Assembly: GCF_014397005.1 (NCBI RefSeq)
Contig: NZ_JACGWS010000001.1
Coordinates: 372,001-436,000 of the forward strand
Direction of reading: 5' to 3'
DNA length: 64,000 bases
From: Kordia aestuariivivens
GTDB lineage: Bacteria; Bacteroidota; Bacteroidia; Flavobacteriales; Flavobacteriaceae
A program made the translations under genes and the position numbers. The notes under the pieces were generated by a model. It worked only from the letters and a program-made list of their open reading frames with translations, had not been told where the DNA came from and made no database searches. Shown in pieces: positions 18,009 to 25,488 of this stretch; the first letter of the stretch is position 1, and the number at the start of each line of letters is the position of its first letter.

Positions 18009-18491
18009 TTATTTTAATTCATAAATAAACTCTTCAATTTCTTTCTCACGAGCATTAGCGAATCCTTTTTCAATTCCAATTTTAGAAAATCGACAATTTT
18101 CTAGTACTTTTTTTGAACCGAAGTTATCGAAAGCAATTCGACCAAAAATGGGTCTAGTTTTTTCAATTTCAAGAAATTTTTTAAGAGCACTTGTTGCAAT
18201 TCCTTTTCCCCAAAACTCTTTTCCAATCCAATAAGTGATTTCCGCATCGCCTTCCATCTCATATTTTGCAATACTACCGACGATCTCTTTTTTTAAAAGG
18301 ATCGTTCTACTATTAACTTTTTCATCAGATAGTAATCGTGTCCATTTTTCGATGTAAGCATTTTTATCAGATGGGTTTTTCGAAGTAAATGCTGCCAAAC
18401 GATTTGCCTCTTCATCAAGTTGAAAAACGAAAAGGGTTTCCAAGTCATTTAGATTGGTACGTCTTAACTCTATTTCAATTGTTCTGTTCAT
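18009..18491 (-). CDS. GNAT-family N-acetyltransferase, RimJ/RimL-like
   Basis: 160 residues opening with IELRRTNLNDLETLFVFQLDEEAN, common in RimJ/RimL-type enzymes. The cofactor loop is WGKGIATSALKKFLEIE, followed by FDNFGSKKVLENCRFSKIG, the asparagine-containing motif of the subgroup. It probably acetylates a small molecule or a protein N-terminus; the target is unknown. The gene ends 21 bases before the next GNAT gene. Confidence 0.85.
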   Translation of the reverse strand: MNRTIEIELRRTNLNDLETLFVFQLDEEANRLAAFTSKNPSDKNAYIEKWTRLLSDEKVNSRTILLKKEIVGSIAKYEMEGDAEITYWIGKEFWGKGIATSALKKFLEIEKTRPIFGRIAFDNFGSKKVLENCRFSKIGIEKGFANAREKEIEEFIYELK

Positions 18492-18505
18492 GAGAATGGT
18501 TTGTT

Positions 18506-19078
18506 TTATTCAATCATTTTCACAACTTGCTCAAACCCTTCGCTTAATTGATTATATATCTCTTTGACAATTGTTTCTTTTAATATCTTCTTTAAAGTTA
18601 AGTCTACAACTTTTCCTTTTAAAAGTTGAAACCAATTTTTCTTTCCAAGATTAAAATGATTTTTTAAATCTTCTATTTCTTCAAAGATGATCTGTTGTCC
18701 ATGACCTTGTTTTTTCAGTTTTTCAAGAATATCGTTTAGTTTGTTATGTAATTCTGATTCCTGTTCAACATTGAATTTATCATATGATTGTGGTTCATGA
18801 GAGTAAAATCTGTTTATGTCATCGATCTCTTGGTCTATTGCAAAAAGACCAATTTCTCTTTCTTCATCATACCCACAACCAGTACAAGTTTTAGCATGTT
18901 TCTCTTTATCTTCTACTGTCTTTTTTCGAAGAGTTTTTAAAAAATCTAGTTTGTCTCTATCTCTATTAAAATCGTAAAGCTTCGAGGTTAAAACAGATTT
19001 CAGAGATTCTAGTGTTCCTGCGCTTATTTGATAAATTCTCCTATGAAATTCAATTGCTTCTTTTTCAATAATATTCAT
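18506..19078 (-). CDS. Uncharacterised coiled-coil protein with a CxxC motif
   Basis: 190 residues, highly charged and mostly helical. One C-T-G-C pair (CTGCGYDEE, about residues 65-73) could bind metal or form a disulfide. No signal peptide, but the C-terminal half contains an amphipathic region. I do not recognise the family. Its start is 3 bases from the stop of the coiled-coil membrane protein gene upstream, so the two are probably one operon and may work together. Confidence 0.65.
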   Translation of the reverse strand: MNIIEKEAIEFHRRIYQISAGTLESLKSVLTSKLYDFNRDRDKLDFLKTLRKKTVEDKEKHAKTCTGCGYDEEREIGLFAIDQEIDDINRFYSHEPQSYDKFNVEQESELHNKLNDILEKLKKQGHGQQIIFEEIEDLKNHFNLGKKNWFQLLKGKVVDLTLKKILKETIVKEIYNQLSEGFEQVVKMIE

Positions 19079-19081
19079 TAG

Positions 19082-19756
19082 TTATCTTTGTTTCTTTTCT
19101 TCAATTTTATCTACTTTATTTCTTAGCTGTTTCTTTTGAATTCTCTCTATTTTTTTTACTAGTTCAAAAATTACTTCATCAATAGGAAATGGGCCAATTG
19201 GTGCAGCAAAATTTCTTTTGTAAATAATTTCTTTTTTACCAATTCTAATTATAGCTACCTCTTTTTTGAAAACTCTTTCTCTTAAAAGTTGAACTTCATT
19301 TGGAAGATTAGAGTCATCAAATTTTGAATTAATTATTCCAATTTCTTTGTCAATTGAACCTAATTCTTTTAATATTTCTTTGGCTTGTTTGTGTAATTGT
19401 TCCTTCCTAATTTGAAGGGCTATTTTTTCACTATTAAATCTAAGGTTATTTTCTAAATTTTGGTATTCTGTTTTTAAAAGTTCTAACTGATCTTCTTTAG
19501 ACTTTGCTTTATTTAAAAGCGTGTCAATTTCGGTAATTTTAGTTAGTTGACTTAATTTATTTGTCGTTTCTCTATTCTTGAAATTGAATCCATAAGTAGT
19601 CAAAGTAATTCCAATTGGAATCAAAACAGCAGTTGCTAATCCAAATAGTAGAAGGTACGTATTGTCCTCTTTTGCCAAGAAAAAAAGCCAAACAGATAAT
19701 CCAATGAGCCCAAGACCTATAATTATTGGGATTAATATTGAGAGTAAGAATTTCAT
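19082..19756 (-). CDS. Uncharacterised membrane-anchored coiled-coil protein
   Basis: 224 residues. Two membrane helices lie close together at the N-terminus (about 5-27 and 34-54). A long coiled coil follows (about 65-150, LSQLTKITEIDTLLNKAKS ...), then a basic C-terminal tail (IERIQKKQLRNKVDKIEEKKQ). Topology suggests a cytoplasmic coiled coil held at the inner membrane. Not recognised. Base composition is even more AT-rich by eye than its neighbours. It is encoded 3 bases before the CxxC protein. Confidence 0.65.
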   Translation of the reverse strand: MKFLLSILIPIIIGLGLIGLSVWLFFLAKEDNTYLLLFGLATAVLIPIGITLTTYGFNFKNRETTNKLSQLTKITEIDTLLNKAKSKEDQLELLKTEYQNLENNLRFNSEKIALQIRKEQLHKQAKEILKELGSIDKEIGIINSKFDDSNLPNEVQLLRERVFKKEVAIIRIGKKEIIYKRNFAAPIGPFPIDEVIFELVKKIERIQKKQLRNKVDKIEEKKQR

Positions 19757-19852
19757 ATTTTATTCTTTTTTAGTATTTTACGTACGTGTAGTAAGAATTC
19801 CTGTTTATTTATATGAGCGGTTTTTTTCTCTCGCTAAATATAAGCATTTTCA

Positions 19853-21235
19853 TCATCCAACCGCAAAAACCAAATCCGATTGCACTTTCGTATCCAACAA
19901 CACCTTCCGCAAAATTCGTTGCACATCTACATTATCTTTTTGCTTTATGATATGTGATTCCAATTCGTCTGTGTGACTTATTTGTACATCAAAATCAATG
20001 AATCCGTAGCCTAAGTACAAACCGTTTTTCACCATGATAAAGGCTTCTTCGTTATCGGTTCGTCCTTTTCGTTTGATAACAACATTCTGAGAAGCTTCTC
20101 GCGAATGCGCAACTGCAACATCAACACGTTCGTTATAGATTTCGATGGCTTCTTCTTGTTTGCAAATTCCTTTGCACGATTGGATTAAAAAGTGAGAACA
20201 GACTTGAACGCCTTCTTGTAAATGACAATACTTTGGACATAACTCAAATTGCATACATAAACGTTCCAAATACGTTCTGCAATCGCGAATGTTGTAAAAA
20301 GTAATCATCGGATTCGCAATCATTTTTGCATCATTAAATGCTAAATGTTTCACACCACGACGATCGGAATATTCAAAAATTGCATAACTCTTTGCCGCAC
20401 GTTTGGAAGCGCTATTATATCTCGGATAATGATGTTTGATGGCAGCATCTTCCATTAACAACGCCACCAATTCACTTCCCGAAAGTTCAAAATCAATATC
20501 GGCGGTTTCTCTGCATAAATCGAGTTCCTTTTTTGACTTATTGTAAAAATGACCCAACACCCGTTTTTGAATGTCTTTGGCTTTTCCAACATAAATAATC
20601 TTGCCTTTTTTGTCTTTAAAATAATAAATACCCGCTTTTTTAGGCAATCCATTAAAGGTGTGACTTGGCAAATTGGGCGGAAGCGTCGATTCCTTCGATT
20701 CACGTTTTAGAAATTTTTCAAAAGTTTCCTCAGCGGTTTCTTGCGCTAATAATAGTTCAAATAAGATTACGGTCGCTGCTGCGTCGCCTCTCGCTCTGTG
20801 TCTGTCTGAAAGCGGAATTTCAAGCGATTTGCACAACTTTCCTAAACTATAAGATTTATACCCAGGAATGAGTGTGCGCGACAACCGAACTGTACACAAT
20901 TTTTTTCGATTAAAATCAACATGAATTGCTTTGAATTCGTTGCGAATGACGTTGTAATCAAAGTTGACATTGTGCGCGACAAAAATCGTGTCTTTGGTAA
21001 TGTTTAATATATCTTCAGCAACTTCTGCAAAGCTTGGCGCATTGGCAACGAGCGCATTGTCAATTCCGGTAAGCGTGGTAATGTGTACTGGAATTAAGGT
21101 ATTCGGATTTACAAGTGATGTGAATTCATCAACAATTTTTGTCCCATCAAACTTAAAAATAGAAATTTCCGTAATCTGATTGCTACGTCCCGTAGTTTCA
21201 ACATCAATGATGGTGTATAGTTGGTTTTTAGACAT
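19853..21235 (-). CDS. DnaQ-like 3'-5' exonuclease fused to a UvrC/Cho-type GIY-YIG nuclease
   Basis: 460 residues. Residues 1-165 are a DEDD exonuclease: TIIDVETTG (DxE), then HNVNFDYNVIRNEF, and HRARGDAAATVILF at the end. Residues about 203-285 are a GIY-YIG domain (AGIYYFKDKKGKIIYVGKAKDIQKRVLGHF), as in UvrC and Cho, which nick DNA 3' of lesions. The C-terminal 175 residues resemble the part after GIY-YIG in Cho-like proteins and contain several Cys (CRTYLERLCMQFELCPKYC), perhaps for metal binding. The fusion of exonuclease and Cho-like nuclease is known across bacteria; a role in DNA repair is likely but mostly untested. It starts 5 bases after the stop of the S24-type regulator gene. Confidence 0.9.
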   Translation of the reverse strand: MSKNQLYTIIDVETTGRSNQITEISIFKFDGTKIVDEFTSLVNPNTLIPVHITTLTGIDNALVANAPSFAEVAEDILNITKDTIFVAHNVNFDYNVIRNEFKAIHVDFNRKKLCTVRLSRTLIPGYKSYSLGKLCKSLEIPLSDRHRARGDAAATVILFELLLAQETAEETFEKFLKRESKESTLPPNLPSHTFNGLPKKAGIYYFKDKKGKIIYVGKAKDIQKRVLGHFYNKSKKELDLCRETADIDFELSGSELVALLMEDAAIKHHYPRYNSASKRAAKSYAIFEYSDRRGVKHLAFNDAKMIANPMITFYNIRDCRTYLERLCMQFELCPKYCHLQEGVQVCSHFLIQSCKGICKQEEAIEIYNERVDVAVAHSREASQNVVIKRKGRTDNEEAFIMVKNGLYLGYGFIDFDVQISHTDELESHIIKQKDNVDVQRILRKVLLDTKVQSDLVFAVG

Positions 21236-21239
21236 ATAT

Positions 21240-22007
21240 TTAGGACATTTTTTTGACAGCTTCTAGTTCAACTTGCAATTCTCTAAACATTGCCATAATA
21301 CTGCTCAATTTGAGTTCTTTTTCGTCGTATTCTTGCGTATTGATGCAACAGGTAAATTCCCAAACTTCCAATACATCTTCCATTGGAACATGATAGGATT
21401 TGTATGCTTTGTTGTCACTGCTCAATATCAATGCTTGTCCTGTGAAGTGTTTGTGTACACGTTTGTAGACCAATCCGTCGTTTTTTGTCAATACAATATA
21501 GGTGCGTCCATCTTTTATCTCTGAAAGATCATCTACATATTTTGCCACAATGTATGCACCGTCTTTTACAGGCAACATGGAATCTCCTTTGATCGGAAAT
21601 GCGCGATGTGTTCCAGTTGGTAAAAACGGCAATTTTATTTTTTGTAATTGTTCAATGTATTCTGGATCGGCATACCCTGCTAAATAGCCAGCGGAAGCTG
21701 TTGTTGGAATAATTTCGATGAGTTCTTCATCATTTTCATCGACTGTAATCGGAAATAACAAGCGTTGATTTCCTAGTTGCATGAACGAAGTGTCTTTTGC
21801 TTGCGATAAATCGTTTTTGACCAAAATATCAATGGGCAATTTGAAATAGTCCGATAAGTCAATTAAGCGATCAATTGGCGGTTCGGAACGACCTTCTTCG
21901 TACGAACCCACCATAGAGCGCGTCCAACCGAGTGCTTCGGCAAAGCGTTCTTGCGAAAAGCCTTTGAGGGTTCGTAAATGTTTTATGTTTCCTTGAATAT
22001 TTTTCAT
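21240..22007 (-). CDS. XRE-type repressor with LexA/CI-like S24 peptidase domain
   Basis: 255 residues from the ATG at 22007 (MKNIQGNIKHLRTLKGFSQ), preferred to an upstream start at 22049 that would add a non-conserved hydrophobic piece. Residues 5-60 are an XRE helix-turn-helix (FSQERFAEALGWTRSMVGSYEEGRSEPP). Residues about 120-225 are an S24-type domain: FPIKGDSMLPVKDGAYIV contains the G-D-S-M serine, and DGRTYIVLTKNDGLVYKRV contains the lysine region. Such proteins self-cleave on DNA damage in phage CI and LexA. The exonuclease/GIY-YIG gene follows at once, so this may be a damage-sensitive repair operon. Confidence 0.85.
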   Translation of the reverse strand: MKNIQGNIKHLRTLKGFSQERFAEALGWTRSMVGSYEEGRSEPPIDRLIDLSDYFKLPIDILVKNDLSQAKDTSFMQLGNQRLLFPITVDENDEELIEIIPTTASAGYLAGYADPEYIEQLQKIKLPFLPTGTHRAFPIKGDSMLPVKDGAYIVAKYVDDLSEIKDGRTYIVLTKNDGLVYKRVHKHFTGQALILSSDNKAYKSYHVPMEDVLEVWEFTCCINTQEYDEKELKLSSIMAMFRELQVELEAVKKMS

Positions 22008-22201
22008 AATACAGAATGTTAAAATCAGTATTACTACAAATATAGGCAAATGCTGCTACAAATGGTAGTTGTTTGTGGAAACTATGGGAAATGGTGGTTT
22101 TTTGTTGCTAGTTGTTGCATCTCGATAGCTTTGCTACGTAGTTGAAATCAAAATATATTTTGATTTCAATAATGCTCGATGTGACAGTTACTGGTTTTGC
22201 T

Positions 22202-22615
22202 TTACTCGCGAAGTTCTTCATAAAACTCCAACAAATACAACACACGTTCGCGCAAGTGTCTTTTTTCATAGCTTACGGCTGCTGCTCTTGCCATGGTTCC
22301 TCCTTGATATTGAATTCGATAGTACGATTCGTAAAATTTGACATCTGATTTGTGAAACGCCAACCATTTCGCCTGTGTTTCTTCTAATAATTTTATATTT
22401 ATAAGTGTTGGATCTGCTTTTAATTGTTTTAAAATTGTGTCCAATTCGGTTTTCCAGGAAGCTAATGCCGCTTGTTCACATTTGATACTTCCGATGGTTG
22501 TTGGTACTGCATTTTCAAGACATTTTCCATTTTCAATATCAATAGAATGTCTGTCTTCTTGACTAAAACTGTATGATGTGATGAATAGGGAAAGTAATAA
22601 GAATAGGTTTTTCAT
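22202..22615 (-). CDS. DUF1311 / LprI-type lysozyme-inhibitor-like secreted protein
   Basis: 137 residues from the ATG at 22615, which gives a clean signal peptide (MKNLFLLLSLFITSYSFSQ); the longer frame from 22654 adds an unlikely extension. The mature domain fits DUF1311: KCLENAVPTTIGSIKCEQAALASWKTEL with paired Cys, then LLEETQAKWLAFHKSDVKFY and a basic end. Members inhibit lysozyme in Mycobacterium (LprI), but most have no tested function. Periplasmic or secreted. Stands alone. Confidence 0.75.
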   Translation of the reverse strand: MKNLFLLLSLFITSYSFSQEDRHSIDIENGKCLENAVPTTIGSIKCEQAALASWKTELDTILKQLKADPTLINIKLLEETQAKWLAFHKSDVKFYESYYRIQYQGGTMARAAAVSYEKRHLRERVLYLLEFYEELRE

Positions 22616-22993
22616 GATGATAATGGTGTTTAATGTAATGTGAGTTTGATGCAAGTTTCATTCAAATAAAATTTAGTAAACACTTATTATATAAGATGTA
22701 AATTGCTGAAAATCATTTTTTTATATTTTCTTTCTCTTTGCTCGCACAAAGAATACTGAATCAAGTTCAGCACAGGCTTCAACAAAAGAAAGTGCGCTTT
22801 TTCCAGAGGTGTTTTTAGTTTTTCTATCGAAAACTAAAACCGCATGCGTTTTTCTAAATTTTCTCCAAGGCTTCGAAAATTCTTAACGAAAAACACCTGC
22901 TACACTGCGGAAAAAGAATTCGTTACTTATATTTCAATTTATCATTTAAATCGAATTAACGCAACTTTAAGATACATTTTTTCGGAAAGTAAG
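22616..22993. other. Gene-free spacer with nested inverted repeats
   Basis: No open frame of note. The region holds several inverted repeats after the truncated LacI-like gene and before the LprI-like gene. It would contain the promoter of the latter and the end of the kdgK-eda-lacI transcript. Confidence 0.6.
22797..22916. repeat. Nested inverted repeat
   Basis: Outer arms CTTTTTCC (22797-22804) and GGAAAAAG (22909-22916) and inner arms AGGTGTTTTT (22807-22816) and AAAAACACCT (22889-22898) pair in register, with an 8-base asymmetric bulge. Inside are a 10-bp hairpin (22813-22822 with 22830-22839) and the palindrome CGCATGCG (22841-22848). It could be a structured RNA end or a decayed miniature element. 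Confidence 0.55.
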
Positions 22994-23524
22994 TTAGTGA
23001 ATTGCAGCGAGTAAGTTTGAAAATACTGTCATGCATTCACGTTTGAGTGCTGTTTCTTCAAACTGTTCTGAGATTTGAACGCACTCAATAGGAAGTTGAT
23101 ATTTTCTACGAGAGGTGATGTTTTTTAGGCAATTAGACGATAAAACAATCGCGCCGTCAACGCTTCCGTCGTTGATCATTTTTAAACATTCTTGTTCGCG
23201 TTTGTGCTCCTCATAAGATTGAAACAGCATGATGCGATAGCCAAATTTAGTCGCTACTTTTTCAATGTTGTGTAAAAAGCAACTGTAAAAAGGCGTATTG
23301 ATTTGCGGAATGATAATCGCGAAGGTTTTCGTTTGTTTCTTCCGCAAGGCAACCGCATAATTGTTTGGAACATATTCGTGCTTAGACGCTATTTTCTGAA
23401 TTACTTTTCGCGTTGTCGGACTGATGTCAAATTTATTATTCAACGCTTTGGAAACCGTCGAAATTGAAAAACCCGACAATTGTGATAATTCTTTTAGTGT
23501 CATAGCCGATTGCGAAACATTCAT
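22994..23524 (-). CDS. Truncated LacI-family regulator
   Basis: 176 residues where LacI-family repressors usually have about 340. The DNA-binding headpiece is intact (MTLKELSQLSGFSISTVSKALNN, with the hinge YVPNNYAVALRKKQ). The first half of the sugar-binding domain follows (TFAIIIPQINTPFYSCFLHNIEKVATKFGYRIML, then DGAIVLSSN), but the frame ends in an unrelated-looking tail (FSNLLAAIH). No continuation of the missing half was seen in the next 340 bases. Its ATG overlaps the eda stop (ATGA), so it should still be translated with eda. It may be a decayed gene, or a short DNA-binding form that acts without ligand. Confidence 0.75.
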   Translation of the reverse strand: MNVSQSAMTLKELSQLSGFSISTVSKALNNKFDISPTTRKVIQKIASKHEYVPNNYAVALRKKQTKTFAIIIPQINTPFYSCFLHNIEKVATKFGYRIMLFQSYEEHKREQECLKMINDGSVDGAIVLSSNCLKNITSRRKYQLPIECVQISEQFEETALKRECMTVFSNLLAAIH

Positions 23525-24189
23525 GTTTGTAATGATTTTATAATTTGAATAGATTCTCTTGTCAATGTTTCAATTTTTTCTAAATCGAAGGTGCCATCTT
23601 CTTTTTTCTGAATTAGTTTTGAGCCCATTCCAACGCACGTTACACCTGCAGAAAACCATCCTTCTAAGTTTTCACGAGTAGGAGAGACGCCGCCAGTTGG
23701 CATAATGCTCGTCCACGGTTGTGGTCCTTTGATGGCTTTTACAAATCCGGGTCCGTATACACTTCCTGGAAATAGTTTTACGATTTCGCAACCCATTTCT
23801 TCTGCTTTCGCGATTTCTGTGAGCGATCCACAACCTGGTGACCACAATACTTTTCGTCGGTTACATACAATTGCAATGTCTTCTCGTAGTACAGGCGTCA
23901 CAATAAAGTTTGCGCCTAACGCCATGAATCTTGAAGCAGAAGCTGCATCTGTAATAGAACCAACGCCCATAATCATTCCGGGCATTTCTTTGAGTACATA
24001 TTTGTTGAGTTCTCCGAAGACTTCATGCGCAAAATCGCCTCTTGCGGTGAATTCCAGTAAACGTGCGCCACCATTGTAACACGCTTTGATTACTTGTTTG
24101 CTAATTTTTATATCGCTATTATAAAACAACGGAACCAATCCGGTTTGTTTCATTACTGCTGCTACTTCTAATCTTGTATATTGAGCCAT
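23521..24189 (-). CDS. eda: KDPG aldolase (2-dehydro-3-deoxy-phosphogluconate / 4-hydroxy-2-oxoglutarate aldolase)
   Basis: 222 residues, typical size. It splits KDPG into pyruvate and glyceraldehyde-3-phosphate, the last step of alginate and uronate breakdown here. Markers are ARLLEFTARGD (catalytic Glu), ANFIVTPVLRED, SPGCGSLTEIAKAEEMG, CEIVKLFPGSVYGPGFVKAIKGP (Schiff-base Lys in IVKLFP) and MPTGGVSPTRENLEGW (phosphate binding). It follows kdgK by 104 bases on the same strand and overlaps the truncated lacI by 4 bases. Cytoplasmic. Confidence 0.94.
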   Translation of the reverse strand: MAQYTRLEVAAVMKQTGLVPLFYNSDIKISKQVIKACYNGGARLLEFTARGDFAHEVFGELNKYVLKEMPGMIMGVGSITDAASASRFMALGANFIVTPVLREDIAIVCNRRKVLWSPGCGSLTEIAKAEEMGCEIVKLFPGSVYGPGFVKAIKGPQPWTSIMPTGGVSPTRENLEGWFSAGVTCVGMGSKLIQKKEDGTFDLEKIETLTRESIQIIKSLQT

Positions 24190-24293
24190 TTTTTTAACTA
24201 TTTATTTTCATTCCCGTGAAGACGAGAATCTTTTGAATATTGAGTAAAAATTGAACAGATTACTTCACTTCGTTTGTAATGACGATTTATAAA

Positions 24294-25340
24294 TTATCGT
24301 GCAACTCGCCCTGAAGCGTCTCCGCCCATTAGTTTTTCTACTTCTGGAACGGTTACTAAGTTTGCATCTCCTTTGATGGTGTGTTTTAAACACGAAGCTG
24401 CCACTGCAAAGTCTAATGCGTTTTGGTCATCTTCTGGGTATTTTAGTAATCCGTAGATTAATCCGCCCATGAAAGAATCGCCGCCACCAACTCTGTCTAC
24501 AATATCCGTAATTTGATATTGACGTGTTTCGTACATTTTTGTTCCGTCATATAAAACGCCAGCCCACGTATTGTGTGAAGCCGAAATAGAACCTCTTAGT
24601 GTGGTGATTACTTTGGTTGCTTTTGGAAATTTTGCCATCATTTGTTTACAAACAGATAAGAAAGCTTCTGCTTTTACGTCATGTCCGTGTTTGTGAACGT
24701 CTAAACCTTCTGGGTGAATCCCGAAATGTTTTTCTGCATCTTCTTCGTTTCCTAGTATAATATCGCAATATGCGGTGAGTTCAGTCATTATTTTTTCGCG
24801 ATGTGCTTCATCACAAAATGTCCATAGTTTAGCGCGATAGTTTAGATCTGTTGAAATTGTTACGCCCATTTCGCTCGCAATTTTTACAGCTTCTAAACAT
24901 GCGTCTGCAGCACCTTGAGAAATTGCGGGCGTAATGCCTGTCCAGTGAAACCAAGCTACATCTTTAAAGACAGCTCTCCAATCGATCATTCCTGGTTTGA
25001 TTTCAGAAATGGCAGAATGTGCTCTGTCATATACTACTTTGCTTCCTCTGCTTACGGCTCCAGTTTCTAAAAAGTAAATTCCTAAACGATCGCCACCATA
25101 AATAATTTTATCGACACCAACGCCTCTTTTGCGCATTTCCATCATGGCGCATGCACCAATATCATTTTTTGGTAAACGTGTTACAAAATCCACAGGAACA
25201 CCGTAGTTTGCTAATGATACTGCTACGTTAGATTCGCCACCACCATATACAACATCAAAATTGTTGGCTTGCGAAAATCTTAAAAATCCTTGAGGTGCTA
25301 GTCTGAGCATGATTTCTCCGAAAGTAACTACTTTTTTCAT
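24294..25340 (-). CDS. kdgK: 2-keto-3-deoxygluconate kinase (PfkB family)
   Basis: 348 residues. A PfkB-type kinase with the N-terminal GGGESNVAVSLANYG (about 32-46), a sugar-binding region through FLETGAVSRGSKVVYDRAHSA, and the C-terminal signature DRVGGGDSFMGGLIYGL with the catalytic Asp (about 281-297). The neighbouring KDPG aldolase, DEH reductase and alginate lyases point to 2-keto-3-deoxygluconate as the substrate, phosphorylated with ATP to KDPG. Its promoter region is shared with the divergent LacI gene and holds two LacI-type operator sequences, so induction by a pathway intermediate is likely. Confidence 0.92.
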   Translation of the reverse strand: MKKVVTFGEIMLRLAPQGFLRFSQANNFDVVYGGGESNVAVSLANYGVPVDFVTRLPKNDIGACAMMEMRKRGVGVDKIIYGGDRLGIYFLETGAVSRGSKVVYDRAHSAISEIKPGMIDWRAVFKDVAWFHWTGITPAISQGAADACLEAVKIASEMGVTISTDLNYRAKLWTFCDEAHREKIMTELTAYCDIILGNEEDAEKHFGIHPEGLDVHKHGHDVKAEAFLSVCKQMMAKFPKATKVITTLRGSISASHNTWAGVLYDGTKMYETRQYQITDIVDRVGGGDSFMGGLIYGLLKYPEDDQNALDFAVAASCLKHTIKGDANLVTVPEVEKLMGGDASGRVAR

Positions 25341-25377
25341 TTTTTATGAGGTCTTATAAGTTGATTAATTATGTTTT

Positions 25378-25393
25378 GGTTAAACGTTTAAGC
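25378..25393. promoter_or_regulatory. LacI-type operator, imperfect copy
   Basis: GGTTAAACGTTTAAGC: the central 12 bases TTAAACGTTTAA are a perfect palindrome around CG. It lies 38 bases before kdgK and its centre is 78 bases from the second copy. Confidence 0.7.
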
Positions 25394-25455
25394 AGATCGT
25401 TAAAAATAAATCAAAACCACTAAGTTTTGATTATGTAAAGTAAAATGCTATTTTT

Positions 25456-25471
25456 GCTTAAACGTTTAAGC
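25456..25471. promoter_or_regulatory. LacI-type operator, perfect copy
   Basis: GCTTAAACGTTTAAGC is a perfect 16-bp palindrome with the central CpG typical of LacI/GalR operators, 17 bases before the lacI start. With the other copy it could let the regulator control both kdgK and its own gene. Confidence 0.8.
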
Positions 25472-25488
25472 AAATATATAAAAACTAA

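Noticed and set aside
22008-22049. Upstream start of the S24-type regulator
   Set aside because: The added 14 residues are hydrophobic and do not belong to XRE regulators; the ATG at 22007 starts directly at the helix-turn-helix region.
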